Assembly (NCBI GenBank): GCA_002205965.3
Contig: NADL03000506.1
Location: 310,001-374,000 of the forward strand
DNA: 64,000 nt
DNA from: Kappaphycus alvarezii
Taxonomy: Eukaryota > Rhodophyta > Florideophyceae > Gigartinales > Solieriaceae
Direction: 5' to 3'
Part shown: piece by piece, positions 10,638 to 21,290 of the stretch
Layout: every line of letters starts with the position of its first letter
Numbering within the stretch: position 1 is the stretch's first letter
Position numbers and translations under genes: made by a program
The notes under the pieces: model-generated
Seen by the model: only the letters and a program-made list of their open reading frames with translations
Database searches by the model: none
What the model was told of the DNA's origin: nothing

Positions 10638-11195
10638 AACCCTACCAGCCCCAAGTATGCAAAGAGCATGTTTTTTCACAGAATGTCATGGGGCCCGATA
10701 GTGCATGTCTCTGAAACACCGATGAAAAGTGCACTGTATCGTTTAAGTACTACTGTATTGGTTCACTCTGGCGCATCAAATCAGTCCATACAGCCCGAAT
10801 ACAACCAATACCCCCTAAACCATTTGCCGTAATTCAAAACCACACAGACTTGTCAAGAAACTCAATGTACAGATGCCAACTCGTTCGATTTGTTCGCCTC
10901 ATTCCGTTTGCGTTGCTAACATCTGTGCTGTGAGATGGGGTAAATGAGGGGTGATCTAATATTTGAAAGATATGGTCGGTTGTGAGATAGAATGCACCAC
11001 GCTGTAGATATTGCAGGCGGTGAAGGGTAGCACGTCATGCAGGACGGGGGTGACAATTTTCGCCAAAAGTTATGGGGTCACTATCACGTTTCTACTGATA
11101 CATCCGGTCGATTGTGTTTCGGGACGCGGAGTTTGCAGTTTCTTACCTAGAATTTTTGACAGGGATGAAGGCATGCACTACTGGTAGGCCTAATT

Positions 11196-11289
11196 TCCAG
11201 ACTCCAATACACAGACCTGTCCTCCGTAGTCTTCGGAAAATAGTCGTCCTGCATCCCTATTCAGTAAAGCACCCCAATTTCTCCCCCTA
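11196..11289 (+). repeat. Dispersed repeat R, copy 2 (empty site for the piggyBac-like element)
   Basis: An uninterrupted copy reading ...CCTGTCCTCCGTAGTCTTCGG... It aligns across the piggyBac-like insertion point, so it shows the pre-insertion sequence and defines the element borders. Confidence 0.8.
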
Positions 11290-11466
11290 TTGGTAGGGAG
11301 GGCATGATGGGGCAGTACAGTTTCTATATTGTCATTATCCCAAATCTCAGTAATCCCGTCCGTAATTTGTTCCGTACAAATTATGCAGAAGAAAGGATTA
11401 ATATTTTCTCCGAAGGCACTGAGGTTGCCATGCAAAATATTGGTAAATACTGTATGCCCTATTGTT

Positions 11467-11498
11467 ACAGTACAGTACTGTACTGCACTGTACTGCAA
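11467..11498. repeat. TACAGTAC/GTACTGTA palindrome cluster
   Basis: ACAGTACAGTACTGTACTG followed by two further ACTGTACTGCA-type words. Confidence 0.75.
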
Positions 11499-12789
11499 CT
11501 GCATGAAAACTACACAGGTTTTCTTCCTATATATATAATTAATAATAATATAATAATAATCCTTGCCAATTTCGCGAGTAAACCCCAGCGCCCATAGAAT
11601 GTTTATTTATTCGTGGGCTTAACCGACCGTGACATACCCCTCGTGGTCGGTTAGGGGGTTGTCCAGCGTTACGCCCAAAAATATTTCTGGGCGCCCCGAA
11701 ATATTTTAAACCCGTTTCAAACTTTTAAAAGTTTGTAAAGTTGTAAACGGCCCTAATATGGCCCCCAAATAACTAACGGGTCGAGACGCTACTCCGGCAC
11801 AGGCTATTCAGTATGTCAACCTCCAGACACACAAAGGTGCACTACCGTATGTCGACACCCCGACACAAGGTACTGTAATGTATCTTTTACTGTAAACCAG
11901 AATCCGTTAAAATGTCATATATCCACTACTTTACTGTAAACGCGTTGGGGCACTTGCAACCGACCACACATTCCCAAACCGACCAACTCCCTCCACACCC
12001 GACTACGCCCCCGAAACGACCACAACCCTTCCCACAAGACCGAATGCCATGTGTCCAAACGACCACATACGCCTACAATTCTAATGTAACTTCCTCTGTA
12101 TCTACCCCTCAACACACCGCATTGCGTCACACCACCGACACAAGTTTTCATGCTTTTATGCCGTCCGGAACGATTGGCTCAAAAATACTCTCTGCAACGA
12201 CAAAGAATCGCCATAGAGTCATAAAATTGACGCGAAAGCCCTTAATCTGCTTGAGTTATCTGCACACAGTAGTCTTGTGACTGCTGCAAAGAATTTCGAG
12301 AGGGGGCTCTGGCTGGCGACAGTTCTTTCCTCCCAGTTATTTTTTTGCAATTGACGGGTGACAGCGAGCTTTTCGCGAAGAGTGTGAAAGATAAGTACAA
12401 CTTCGTCCTCTTATAACTCTTAAGCAACGTGAGAGGAGAGTCTGAAGCGGAGAAACTGGAAAATATTAAGAATTTTGTCGCTTACCACTATCACGATTAA
12501 TCGCAGAGTACCCCGTAATTCTTTCGAGTATATTAAAAGTCCGAGTACAAGAGATATGCTGTTTTTTGCTCTGAGAGATGTTCGAGAGGCCCCCCAGTAG
12601 CGCAGCAACGCGATCAGAAATGCTCAACAGAAGGAGGCCCCCCAGACGGGAGCAACAGAAGGCAATTAGACGAGTATCGGAGAATGAATGTGCTAAGCTT
12701 CTTATCATGTGGGTCACACTGCTAGGTCGGTGTTCCGTTTTGGTAGCCTCCCAAGTGGATTTGGCATTCCTATTTTTCATTTAATCTGC

Positions 12790-14202
12790 AGTATGGGGTG
12801 TTTGATGTTTATGAATGGCATTGAACCATTGGCGGAATCTGTTCCTCTGGGCTTTACTGGAAGGTTTAGGATGCACCTCGTGATTGATTGTCTCGAAACT
12901 TTGGAGGAAGTTTTACTGAAGTCTGAACCTGTGTTACTCTCTGACGGCGAAGTGACCGTAGGGTAAGGCACTGTCACGAAAACTCCGAGAACTGCTCTAG
13001 ACCACCCCACCACTTTTGCAGTTACGGAGGTGTTGTGGTTCTGTGAAGCATTGATAGAGATAATACTACAGACAGAATGGGTCTCAGCAATGGATAATGT
13101 GCAGAAACAAGCCACAGCTATCCATGAGTACGGATTTTCAAGTCAAAAAGGGAAGGCGTGGAAGGAGTTCAGGGAAGAGGTCAGTTTCGTAGAAGCTTCA
13201 ACAAGCAAAGGACTCCCCCACGCCCTGGTACTCATGTCGCGCCGTCTCCACCCGATTCTTTCAGAAGATTATGCATTTTATTCTTTGTCTCAACAAGCAA
13301 AGAGGCCCCTTTTGCAGAAGCAAGAAGCTGAGGACGTCGCTCTTTTGCATAAAAAGTTGAAGGGGGGGAGGAAGACGACGTTCAGGAACACCACCCATAC
13401 TGGATAAGTGGAGGATGGAAGGCTTTAATGTCAGTTATAATGTCATCCTGCATTTGGTTTAAAGTACTGGTGCAGGGTAGAAGCGTTTGTAAGCACGGTT
13501 GCCGAAGTTTACGACGGAAAAATTCCCATTTCGGACGCAAAGCTTGATGTGACGTAAGATAGGCCTGTTGACGAAGAAATGTTGGTGGAGAATGAGGAGT
13601 TTAGGTCCAAGACTTGTGCCACACTCGACAGGATAGCCGATGTATGTCACCGTGTCCTGTAGTACATGTTCACCCATTTGACATTGTACCCACTGCACGA
13701 AAATATTTATACAGACAAGCTGGAGGTTGTGAAGGAAGAATACTCAAGCGCAATGTCATCCGTTGGTCTCCTTGTCTCGAGTACGTACGCCAAAAGTAAC
13801 CGCAAGTTCAAGAGATGTAAGGCGCAGCCCACTGCAAGGAGTGCTGGGGCAACGGATACACATCCCGCTGTATCGAATCCCACAACCTCCCAAATCCCCT
13901 CGGGAAGGTTCACCCGTAGTCGTGCAAGCGCTTCTGGCAGTCAAGCGGCGTCAATGGCGCCGGGTGGGAGTAAGGCGGCGGGAGCTCAGATTGGAGCGGC
14001 GGGAGATGGGCGGAGCACCGGCTGGGAGTAACGGAGCAGCTGTGGGTGCGAGTGAAGGCGGTGGGGAGGCGAAGCAGATGCCATGGGTGTTGTTGACGAA
14101 GAAAAAGATGAGGGCGACGGCGGGGAGGAGGAGAAAGAGGGTGAAGACGAGGATGACAGCCAAGAAAACTATGAGGAGGAGGAGGAGGACAACGTGGAGT
14201 AG
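12790..14202 (+). pseudogene. Possible eroded plus-strand gene with an acidic tail
   Basis: Several consecutive plus-strand frames look coding rather than random. 12790-12966 and 13030-13407 share one phase across a stop. 13484-14031 continues in other phases with two stops. A 48-codon frame at 14056-14202 ends in a run of Glu and Asp (EKDEGDGGEEE..., then EEEEEDNVE), an acidic tail of the kind seen on chromatin or ribosome-biogenesis factors. No domain is recognised in the body, which is mixed helical and rich in Glu, Leu and Lys. A 59-base GT...AG interval at 12963-13021 resembles an intron, but splicing it out opens a stop, so I do not claim it. This is either a decayed gene or a multi-exon gene I cannot assemble. 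Confidence 0.3.
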
Positions 14203-14750
14203 GAGTAAGAAGTACTTTGTTGCAATCTGAGACGGTAGGTGGGGGAAGGGAGGAGCAAGAACATGGGCGAACAGGCTAACTTAGTGCTTCCCCCCTTCAG
14301 AGCCTGTACAGCGCTGCCGGTATGTATTGAGGGGTGGAATGCAGCAGCCAGTTTTAGGGAAGAGCGAAAGCCTAGGCGAGGGATCGGTGAAGTTATCTGT
14401 GGTGCACAGCAGCAGTGCGAGAGAGGTGAGTGGGGAAGGGAGAATATGTATTGAGCACGGTGAGCTTGCTTGAGTACCCTCATGACTTGAAGAAGTAAAG
14501 TCCAGTTCTGCAATTTTTATTGTTTAGGTATGTCGAAACAGGTGTATGCCGTAGTGAAGACACAGTCATAGACAACATGTGCGGTGCCTCTAGATAGTAG
14601 TAGGATACCTCCACATCTGAGGCTCAACTTTAGTTCTGACCAAGGCGCCCCGGACATTTGTCGAAGATGCAACACACTGCCTGTGTGTCGGGTAGGTAAC
14701 ATTCCTCAAACAGGTATTTTTCGCTGCACTGACACAGAACACTCATTATG

Positions 14751-14766
14751 TGTCGGTATACCGACA
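14751..14766. repeat. 16-bp perfect palindrome
   Basis: TGTCGGTATACCGACA, surrounded by three or four further ATGTGTCG(G/C) words within 100 bases. It lies just past the end of the Crypton remnant and could belong to that element's terminus. Confidence 0.5.
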
Positions 14767-14821
14767 AATGTTCATGTGTCGGGTTATCTAGATACATATA
14801 TGTGTCGCTAACCCGATACAC

Positions 14822-15961
14822 TTATGCGTTGTCATGGTGGCGATTACCCCTGTTGAATAGGTAGTGTGTGTAGCTTTCTTTGTACTTCCAGTTCTCCTCC
14901 AGAAGGGAACGGATGATGATTTTCACATCATCGCCACTGCCCCACCAACCCCACCATTTCTCAACATGCAGTGGCGACCGTCACGTCCCCGTTAGGAACC
15001 TATGTTGTGCACCCTCTTCCTAAAGCAGTGCATTTTGAAATTCCCAAGAGCTTCTCCCGCAGCGTTTCTGGGCATTATGTTACAACGCCCCACCCAGTAA
15101 TCCACAGTTTGCATGAAATTCTTCTGGTTCATCTTCGTACCGTAACTGATTTGGGTGACTAATTCGTTTGCATGGGGGAAGAGCAGTTCCTCAGGCTGCA
15201 GTGGACGGGACAAAATGGACTGTTAAAACTCCACCAAACCCCGTAAATGAGTGAATGCACAAATACATGACTCAACGTGTTGCTGATATATCGCATAAAG
15301 CTGTCTGTCAGAGCATCTCTCATATTTGCGCCCTTTAGGACAAATCTTAATGTACGGTACCCTCTGATCGTTCAGAGAATCCAAGTAAATGTCGTCCCAT
15401 GAAAAATTGACCAGTTCATCGATACGCAACCATAACTTGAAGCAAACAGATGACGCAGCCATTACGTAACGTGCCTCGAGGGACTATGACCCAATACAAG
15501 CTGCATATCGTTCAATTTTTTCCATGAAACGGTATCTGAATGGAAGCACCCTCTTATAGTCAACCTGTTTATTTATCCTCTTGTCGTGACTCATGGAGCC
15601 TCCAGCGCATTAACAGTGCTCCCTTCTTTTTTCCTGCCTGGAAACGCCCGCCACTTCCCGTCTCTCCGAAACCTCTTCTTATACACACTAGCCAGTGCAG
15701 TTCTTATATTTAAAACCTCAGCTGGGTCGCCTCCATTCTCTACTACATTGTTATGGACTAATTCCAGTATCAGACCCACGATTTTTGAGATCGGTTCCCC
15801 AGGACCCTCTGGGTCGGTACATATCCCTCCATCCTACAGTTCCTTTTCAAGACGAAATGTACGAACTTGCTTTCAATTCCTCTCATACACTGCATCGCCA
15901 CTGTCCTCACAAAAGCACGGCTCACAGTCTCTTCTTCCTCCCGGCGAGACTCTGCAGTCAC
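14822..15961 (-). mobile_element. Crypton-type tyrosine recombinase remnant
   Basis: Minus-strand frames in order resemble a Crypton tyrosine recombinase. The N-terminal part (15961-15591) contains EVLNIRTALASVYKKRF, like the recombinase core-binding domain. 15462-15223 contains LWLRIDELVNFSWDDI, the catalytic Arg motif, followed by VPYIKI. 15213-14992 contains LLFPHANE and MHCFRKRV, the H-x-x-R motif. About 14985-14822 contains VEKWWGWWGSGDD and a Tyr-containing stretch (NWKYKESYTHY) before a stop. The reading phase changes between blocks, so the gene is broken. Cryptons cut and rejoin DNA through a tyrosine and lack long inverted repeats, so no ends can be drawn. The order and spacing of the Arg, HxxR and WWGGW-like words make the family call fairly secure. 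Confidence 0.65.
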
Positions 15962-17485
15962 GATCTTACGCTACTTCGACGTCATCTGGTTCCTTCTTTA
16001 CCATAAAATCATCACGGCTGTAATCACATTGATGCCGATCAATGGTAGAAGAGCTAGAGGAGGAGCTGAAAAATAAGATGGACCGTGAGCTAGCGGGTGA
16101 AATGGTGAGGTAGCTTCTGGGGGAGCGAATGGGGGAGCGAGGGAGGGGCGCTTGGTAGTTTATGGCATCTTTTGCGTCTGTTGAAGCAGATAGAAGCAGG
16201 TCGAAGCGGATGGTGGAGCGATTGGGCAGCAGATACCAAGGGTTGAGGATGACGGTGGATGGCTGGATTCGAAGTGGATGATGGCGGACTGCGAGTGCTG
16301 AAAGATGCGGCAGGAACAACTGGGTGATGGCTCATGTCCGCAGGAGCGGAGTGCTGATGGTCGTGGATGCCGCAATGAGGAGCTAATGATGTGGGATTTC
16401 CGTGGAGAGGCAGAAGATGGCTGGTGTCCGGATGAGAAGCAGATGATTGTAGATGACGGCGAGGAGCAGATAACAACAGTGAGATTGGTGAGCAGATGAT
16501 GGCGGATGCCAAAGGGTTGGTGGGGGCAAAACAGATGATTTTTTCATAGCCAGATAGCCGCCGGTGATGGGAGACGAGAGAGCTGTAAGTGATGCGCAGG
16601 AGGATGGGCGACGAAGGAGGAACGGATAATGACGCTAAGGGGCGTAGAAACATATTCGTTAAACTGTGAACGACTTTAATGATGTGTCGCCTCATCAAAA
16701 CTTTTGTCGTAAGAGCAACATAAGCTTTATACTTCGCTCTTCAGATTATCTCTCCCATTCCCTTGTTACAGCAATAGATACTGCTTATCTAGTCATATGT
16801 CACATTATCGACACATGTCGGCCGCTGTGACGTTCATCAACCTTTCTGACTCCTACATATGGTTTTATGTTGCTCACCCATGCAGAATCTCGCTAATAGC
16901 TACTATATTCGGAGCTCGATCAATTTCTATTGGCATCGCCATTTAACACGACATACAGTATACTATTCACAACTTTTCTATGAAACCAAACCGCAGTGGA
17001 GTTTATTAGCAGTGTTTCGAAGATTTTCTTGGCTCTATTATACTATCTTCACGGACTTCTAAACGTTTTTATACAGCATTGAATTCACCCCTACTACTTT
17101 CTGACTTTAATCAAAAAGAGTTCTTATTCCTTTTGTGAATCCTAAGGAAAGCTCTACCATTTGCTTTTGTTGCTGTTATTCATCATCCCTTCCCATTAGT
17201 TATTGCTTTATACCTCTCATGTACTCTCACAAGCATTCCAAGTTATAAAGTTCTAAGTCGCACTCATGACCCTCGCTACTCGTCAAAACACGTTTGTATT
17301 ACTAGTTCATTTAACTTTTTTACAAGTTGTAAACAGTGCTGGTCCGCAGTCCTGTTCCTTTATGCTGTTTCAACCAGTTCAGCGTTATATTAAGTCTCAA
17401 TAAGTACTAACAAATAGCATTGGTGTCATAAAAGCCATCCCAAATCCATAGCTTAATCGGGGCTACAGATGAGCTTTGCGATATC
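15962..17485. other. No gene recognised
   Basis: 16080-16660 is purine-rich on plus, giving long but low-complexity Pro/Ser/His frames on minus. These could be the disordered N-terminus of the neighbouring Crypton protein (a VKKEPDD word near 15985 resembles a sumoylation site) but are more likely compositional. 16700-17480 is AT-rich with nothing recognised. Confidence 0.4.
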
Positions 17486-17545
17486 TATCGGTATGTGCGG
17501 ATAGCTATCGGTATGTGCGGATAGCTATCGGTATGTGCGGATAGC
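17486..17545 (+). repeat. Three perfect 20-bp tandem repeats
   Basis: The unit TATCGGTATGTGCGGATAGC is repeated three times without a mismatch, which suggests a recent expansion. Confidence 0.9.
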
Positions 17546-17956
17546 AAAGGGGATGAGGGTGGGGACGATTAATAAATGGTTTATTTTATTAGCTCCTGAC
17601 AGTTTTTTCAATTTTTTGCGGAATCGCGGCAAACATGGTCCGTTCCAAATGCGAGTATTCCGGCGAGACCCCCTTGATGGCACCGAACATGCCGCTTCTT
17701 ATATTCGCGGATATGAAGCGACCTAGAATCGGCCTCAGCCGACCGTGACGTCGGACTTTTCTTGAAGGCTTCAACAAAAAAGTGCCCGCCGGCAGCCGCG
17801 CTGGGTGCAAGAGTGACACGTGGCTCACAATTCTTTACTTTCTGTACAACCGGCCATACAGTAATAGGCCATGTCACGGTAACAGTTGTGAAATGGCTTC
17901 GTATGGTCGTTTGTCCATGACATGTCCCTAATTTCTTCAAGCTGTTCTACAATGTT

Positions 17957-18004
17957 GTACTGTACAGTACTATACTGTAGTGCTATGCTACCGTACAGTA
18001 CAGT
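17957..18004. repeat. TACAGTAC/GTACTGTA palindrome cluster
   Basis: GTACTGTACAGTAC followed by an imperfect second copy (CCGTACAGTACAG). It lies about 180 bases upstream of the F-box-like frame. Confidence 0.75.
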
Positions 18005-18187
18005 GAGGTACAATATGACGAAGAAGAACACAGGACCGACTCGCGACTCGTCTGCCGTGCGCTGCCGTCCTGCGCAACAAGGCCTGTTCCCTTGCACATC
18101 TTAATCCACTCGTCCCTATCGCCCCACCGCAACCTCCCCCTACACCGGTCCGCACCCCCTTTCCAAACCTCGATTCCACATCAGTGA

Positions 18188-18646
18188 CAACCTCTCCAAC
18201 CATGGTTTCCCAAACCACACCCCCTCTCCCTCGTCACCCTATTACACCATCTCCCCGAGGCTCTCCGCGAACAAATACTCCTTCAAGCGGGCCCACAAGC
18301 CACCGCAAACCTCTCTCTAACTTGCATCGATCTCTTCTCCCTCATTCAACCAGATGACACCTTATGGAAGCTCTTCGCACTTAGCACGTTTGGTCACACC
18401 CGCGACTTGCGCCACCTCGATGCCTCGCCTCTCTGGCATCGCGCCAAGTCACATTGCAAATTGCTTCATCCCGAGCGTGAATGCGGATGTTGGTACTTTC
18501 GATATTGGGCGGCCAGGAAGTACGCATGCTCGTACTGTGGTGGATGGGAATGGGATCAGCGTGGCGGTATCGAGGATGGTAAGGGTGTTGTTTGTGCGGC
18601 ATGTTGCGCAAAGATTGCGAGTTGGAATCGTCTGTATGAAGTGTAA
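18188..18646 (+). CDS. F-box-like protein with a C-terminal CxxC zinc motif
   Basis: A plus-strand frame of 152 codons that is open from a TGA at 18185 and contains no ATG, so the 5' end or start codon is missing or lies in another exon. The N-terminal part reads LHHLPEALREQILLQAGP, then LSLTC..LFSLI....TLWKLFAL. This is the LP..(L/I)...IL....P..L..LSLTC..L..L....LWK pattern of an F-box, which recruits targets to SCF ubiquitin ligases by binding Skp1. The C-terminal part is rich in Cys and Trp (CGCWYF, YACSYCGGW, VCAACCAKI), suggesting a small zinc-binding module. It ends at a TGA after RLYEV. Composition matches the cyclin gene rather than the transposons. Similar F-box plus zinc families may be lineage-specific. 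I infer a host gene or recent pseudogene. Confidence 0.5.
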   Translation, partial: QPLQPWFPKPHPLSLVTLLHHLPEALREQILLQAGPQATANLSLTCIDLFSLIQPDDTLWKLFALSTFGHTRDLRHLDASPLWHRAKSHCKLLHPERECGCWYFRYWAARKYACSYCGGWEWDQRGGIEDGKGVVCAACCAKIASWNRLYEV

Positions 18647-18768
18647 AGGCCCTCTTTTTTTTCAAATTTGTAGATGCAAAGCGCCGCCAGTCTATCTACG
18701 TAGGGACTCTCGTCATCTTACCTTGTGCTACTCTAGGGGGGGTTGATCAAGGGGGGCTAGAGAGGAAA

Positions 18769-18809
18769 TACTATCATTTGGCAGCAGCGCCTCCTGCCAA
18801 ATGATAGTA
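18769..18809. repeat. Perfect hairpin, 16-bp arms and 9-base loop
   Basis: The arms are TACTATCATTTGGCAG at 18769-18784 and its exact complement at 18794-18809, about 120 bases past the F-box-like frame. It could be a foldback relic or a transcript hairpin. Confidence 0.8.
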
Positions 18810-19291
18810 ATCCCTTTCACGATGCTATGTCACGGCGGGCTGTATGGTGGCAACGCATGCGATCGGTTACATAGAGAGAACACTGTTTTACGATGTGTAA
18901 TTACCTATGAGATGCCTCCATCACCTACGGCCGTATTGCTCCTAAAGCGTGGGAAACAAGTGTTGAAAGTCTTCGGTTTCCCAGCTTTTAGCTGTCTACG
19001 TGGTGAGTGTGGATATGTTGGTGCATCAAAGGGAGAACCATCTTTGTTGACGAGACTCCCCGTGTCCCCTTGTATGTGAACGTGTTTAGATGGTCGTCAT
19101 TCCATCTGCCTACCATCTCACCCAAGTTCTGCTGTGCTCAAGGTTTAAAACTGAAAACTGATACTGTCGGTCGCAAGATAATTAGAAGTGAGCCTTCTAG
19201 CTGTACAAGCAAAATAGAACCACAAGATGCTAAAAAATAACCCCAACCCCCTTCCTCGCGTGGCGCCTCGGCGACGCATCACCTTTTTTCC

Positions 19292-20680
19292 TTACATCTC
19301 CATGCCAGTGTTTTCAACGAGATGCATCGCGTCGCACACCATCCTGGAAACACAGCTGTAGGTTGCCACGCCAAACTTGCGCTTGACTGCAGTCAACTTG
19401 TTGCTAGCTCCACCATCCCTTTCCAAACCCAAGATGCGCACAAATTCCTGCTCACACGCCGCAAGATCGTCCTCCTCCCAACCACCGCTGTAGAAGACCA
19501 TGCTGGAAGTCCACTCTAAATCTAACTGAATCAACTTTGCGGCCAACCAGCAAGCTGACGCCGCCCTAAGACTCGGTCGAAACCTCAGCATCCCAATGTT
19601 CTGCAATCCCAACTCAATCAAGTAGTGCGCCATGTGTCCCAAGTGCACCACCTCGTTCTCAAAATAATCCACACCCACCTCTGCCTTGACTGCCTTGACA
19701 CACCTCTGCAAAAATGTCAAGCCCGACGGCACGGTCACTTCAAACTTTAGCTCATTCAAAATTGCCGCTTCCATTCCCAAAATTTCCTCCTTGGGGTAGG
19801 CCTTGTCTGAAATGTACACGAAATCTGCCACCTCTGGCGCGTAGATTTCCTGGTACTTGCTCGCGATCAACATGGCTGTGATACCCACGAGTTGCAGCTT
19901 GCGTCGCTGCACCATGCGCCTCGCCAGGAATCTGTCGATGATGTTTACGGTCAAATGCAAGGTCTCGGCCTGCAGCTTGAACTTGAGATGAACGTCGATC
20001 AACCAATCGACCAAAATAGCGCGCATTTTGACACTGATGTCACTCTGACGTGCCATGTATTCGGCATCTGCCATGAAACGTGTTTCCGAAATTGTCCAGT
20101 TGGCATGCACTTCCTTTGCGTAAATGGCGGCTGCCAGTTCGTCATCTAAATCTGCGTCATCAATGTCAACAACGTCCAACGGACAACCCATGCCGACCCA
20201 CGGCTCCGCGGTCTCATCCGAGCTATCACTCTCATCCATGGCAACCGAGACAAAATCCAACTTGCAAGGCACAGCAGTCATACGATGGACAGCCTTTGCA
20301 TGCAACATGGCAGAATGAGCAGCACGCTTTGCCAAGCGACCCGAGGCACGACGCGTCGCCAAGGTGGACGTAGACATTGGGGAGGCGGATTTGGTAGCGG
20401 CCGCAGCCAAAGCGGCGGCCTTTGCACGACGTGCGGCAGCGGAGGTGGAAGTGTTCTTGGTGACAGGGCGGCGGAGTTTGGTCGGGTGAACGGGCTTGAA
20501 GGGACCGTTTGCATTTTGAGTGGGATCGGCAGTCGGAGCTAAGTTGGTGATATCGCCGAGGGCACGCTTTGGAAGCGGGTGCGGGTTGGAGGGCTGGAGC
20601 TTGGAGGACGGATGCGGGGCGTTCTCATTGGTCGGGGGTTTGGAAGCGCGAGAGCGGAAATCACGTACTGTAGTAGACAT
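19292..20680 (-). CDS. CYCB: B-type mitotic cyclin
   Basis: A regulatory subunit of the mitotic cyclin-dependent kinase, acting in the nucleus and cytoplasm at entry to M phase. The protein is 462 residues, within the usual range, and encoded without introns. Residues 39-46 (RALGDITN) are a destruction box of the RxxLxxxxN kind recognised by the anaphase-promoting complex. No KEN box is seen. Residues 60-140 are an Ala/Lys/Arg-rich linker. The cyclin N-box spans about 185-312 with the signature MRAILVDWLIDV at 219-230, including the Arg and Asp residues expected. The second cyclin fold spans about 313-450. VH.KF and TVNIIDRFL favour B type over A type. The ATG at 20680 is the first in frame and is preceded by a long pyrimidine-rich leader. 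It appears intact and is the most secure host gene here. Confidence 0.95.
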   Translation of the reverse strand: MSTTVRDFRSRASKPPTNENAPHPSSKLQPSNPHPLPKRALGDITNLAPTADPTQNANGPFKPVHPTKLRRPVTKNTSTSAAARRAKAAALAAAATKSASPMSTSTLATRRASGRLAKRAAHSAMLHAKAVHRMTAVPCKLDFVSVAMDESDSSDETAEPWVGMGCPLDVVDIDDADLDDELAAAIYAKEVHANWTISETRFMADAEYMARQSDISVKMRAILVDWLIDVHLKFKLQAETLHLTVNIIDRFLARRMVQRRKLQLVGITAMLIASKYQEIYAPEVADFVYISDKAYPKEEILGMEAAILNELKFEVTVPSGLTFLQRCVKAVKAEVGVDYFENEVVHLGHMAHYLIELGLQNIGMLRFRPSLRAASACWLAAKLIQLDLEWTSSMVFYSGGWEEDDLAACEQEFVRILGLERDGGASNKLTAVKRKFGVATYSCVSRMVCDAMHLVENTGMEM

Positions 20681-21290
20681 AGTGTGAGTGGGGGAGGTGT
20701 GGTTGAGAGATGGGGTGGGGAGTATGCAGGAGTGAGCCTCGAGAGGTGATTATGGGGGGGTGGGAGGGGGGAAGTGGGTGTGAAGGAGGAGGAGGAAGGT
20801 GTGGGTGACGAGGAGTGGGGTTGAGAAAGGTTTGGTGGGTTGAGTTGTGTTGTTGAGTGACTTGAAGAGGCGGTAGTAGGAGGGGGAGGAGAGGAGATGG
20901 GGCAGTTAAAGTAGAGTGGGTGGGGGGATGTGGGGATGATGTGAGAGGAGAACCTGGAGAGGAAAAGACCCAAAATGGGATGGAGTGGGGCGGAAAGGAC
21001 GGTTACAAAGAAGTGTGAAAGTAAAGTGTAAACGGATGTGTGTGGGGTGAATGTGAGGACGTGTAGCACGAAAAAAGTAGGGGGGGAGGGGAGAATGGAC
21101 TGCCGGGTTAGGAGACGATGAATTGGGAACGGGTGGGAAACACAGCCGGTGGCTGCCGTGGAAAAAGAGTTGTTGGAGAGATGGCTGGTGGAGAAGTGAG
21201 TCAAACTGCCGGTTTCAGAAGTCGATCGAGAAGTGAACGGTAGGGACAAGGGTCGTGGGAGACAAAATGGACAAAAAATGAACAGATTCA
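20681..21290 (-). promoter_or_regulatory. Pyrimidine-rich leader/promoter region of the cyclin gene
   Basis: Read in the cyclin direction this stretch is strongly C and T rich with TCTCC and CCTCC runs, and G-rich on the opposite strand. It opens a long Ser/Pro-rich frame by composition alone. It probably serves as promoter and 5' leader. I see no clear TATA box. Confidence 0.4.

Larger units (their letters stand above)
10638..12708. other. No gene recognised; contains repeat R copy 2
   Basis: Short unsupported frames only. AT-rich (ATA)n runs occur near 11535-11560, a palindrome on AAACTTTTAAAAGTTT near 11720, and CCGACCACA-type words between 11960 and 12070. Confidence 0.5.

Noticed and set aside
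12963-13021. A 59-base GT...AG interval resembling an intron
   Set aside because: Removing it places a stop a few codons later, so the joined frame is worse than the unspliced one.
16090-16698. A 202-codon minus-strand frame
   Set aside because: Low-complexity Ser/Pro/His composition from a purine-rich plus strand, with no motif. It might be Crypton N-terminal sequence but that is unsupported.
17486-17545. Three 20-bp repeats considered as a CRISPR array
   Set aside because: The units are directly adjacent without spacers, in a eukaryotic context.
18354-18746. A 130-codon plus-strand frame
   Set aside because: It overlaps the F-box-like frame in another phase and lacks the F-box and Cys patterns, so it is a shadow.
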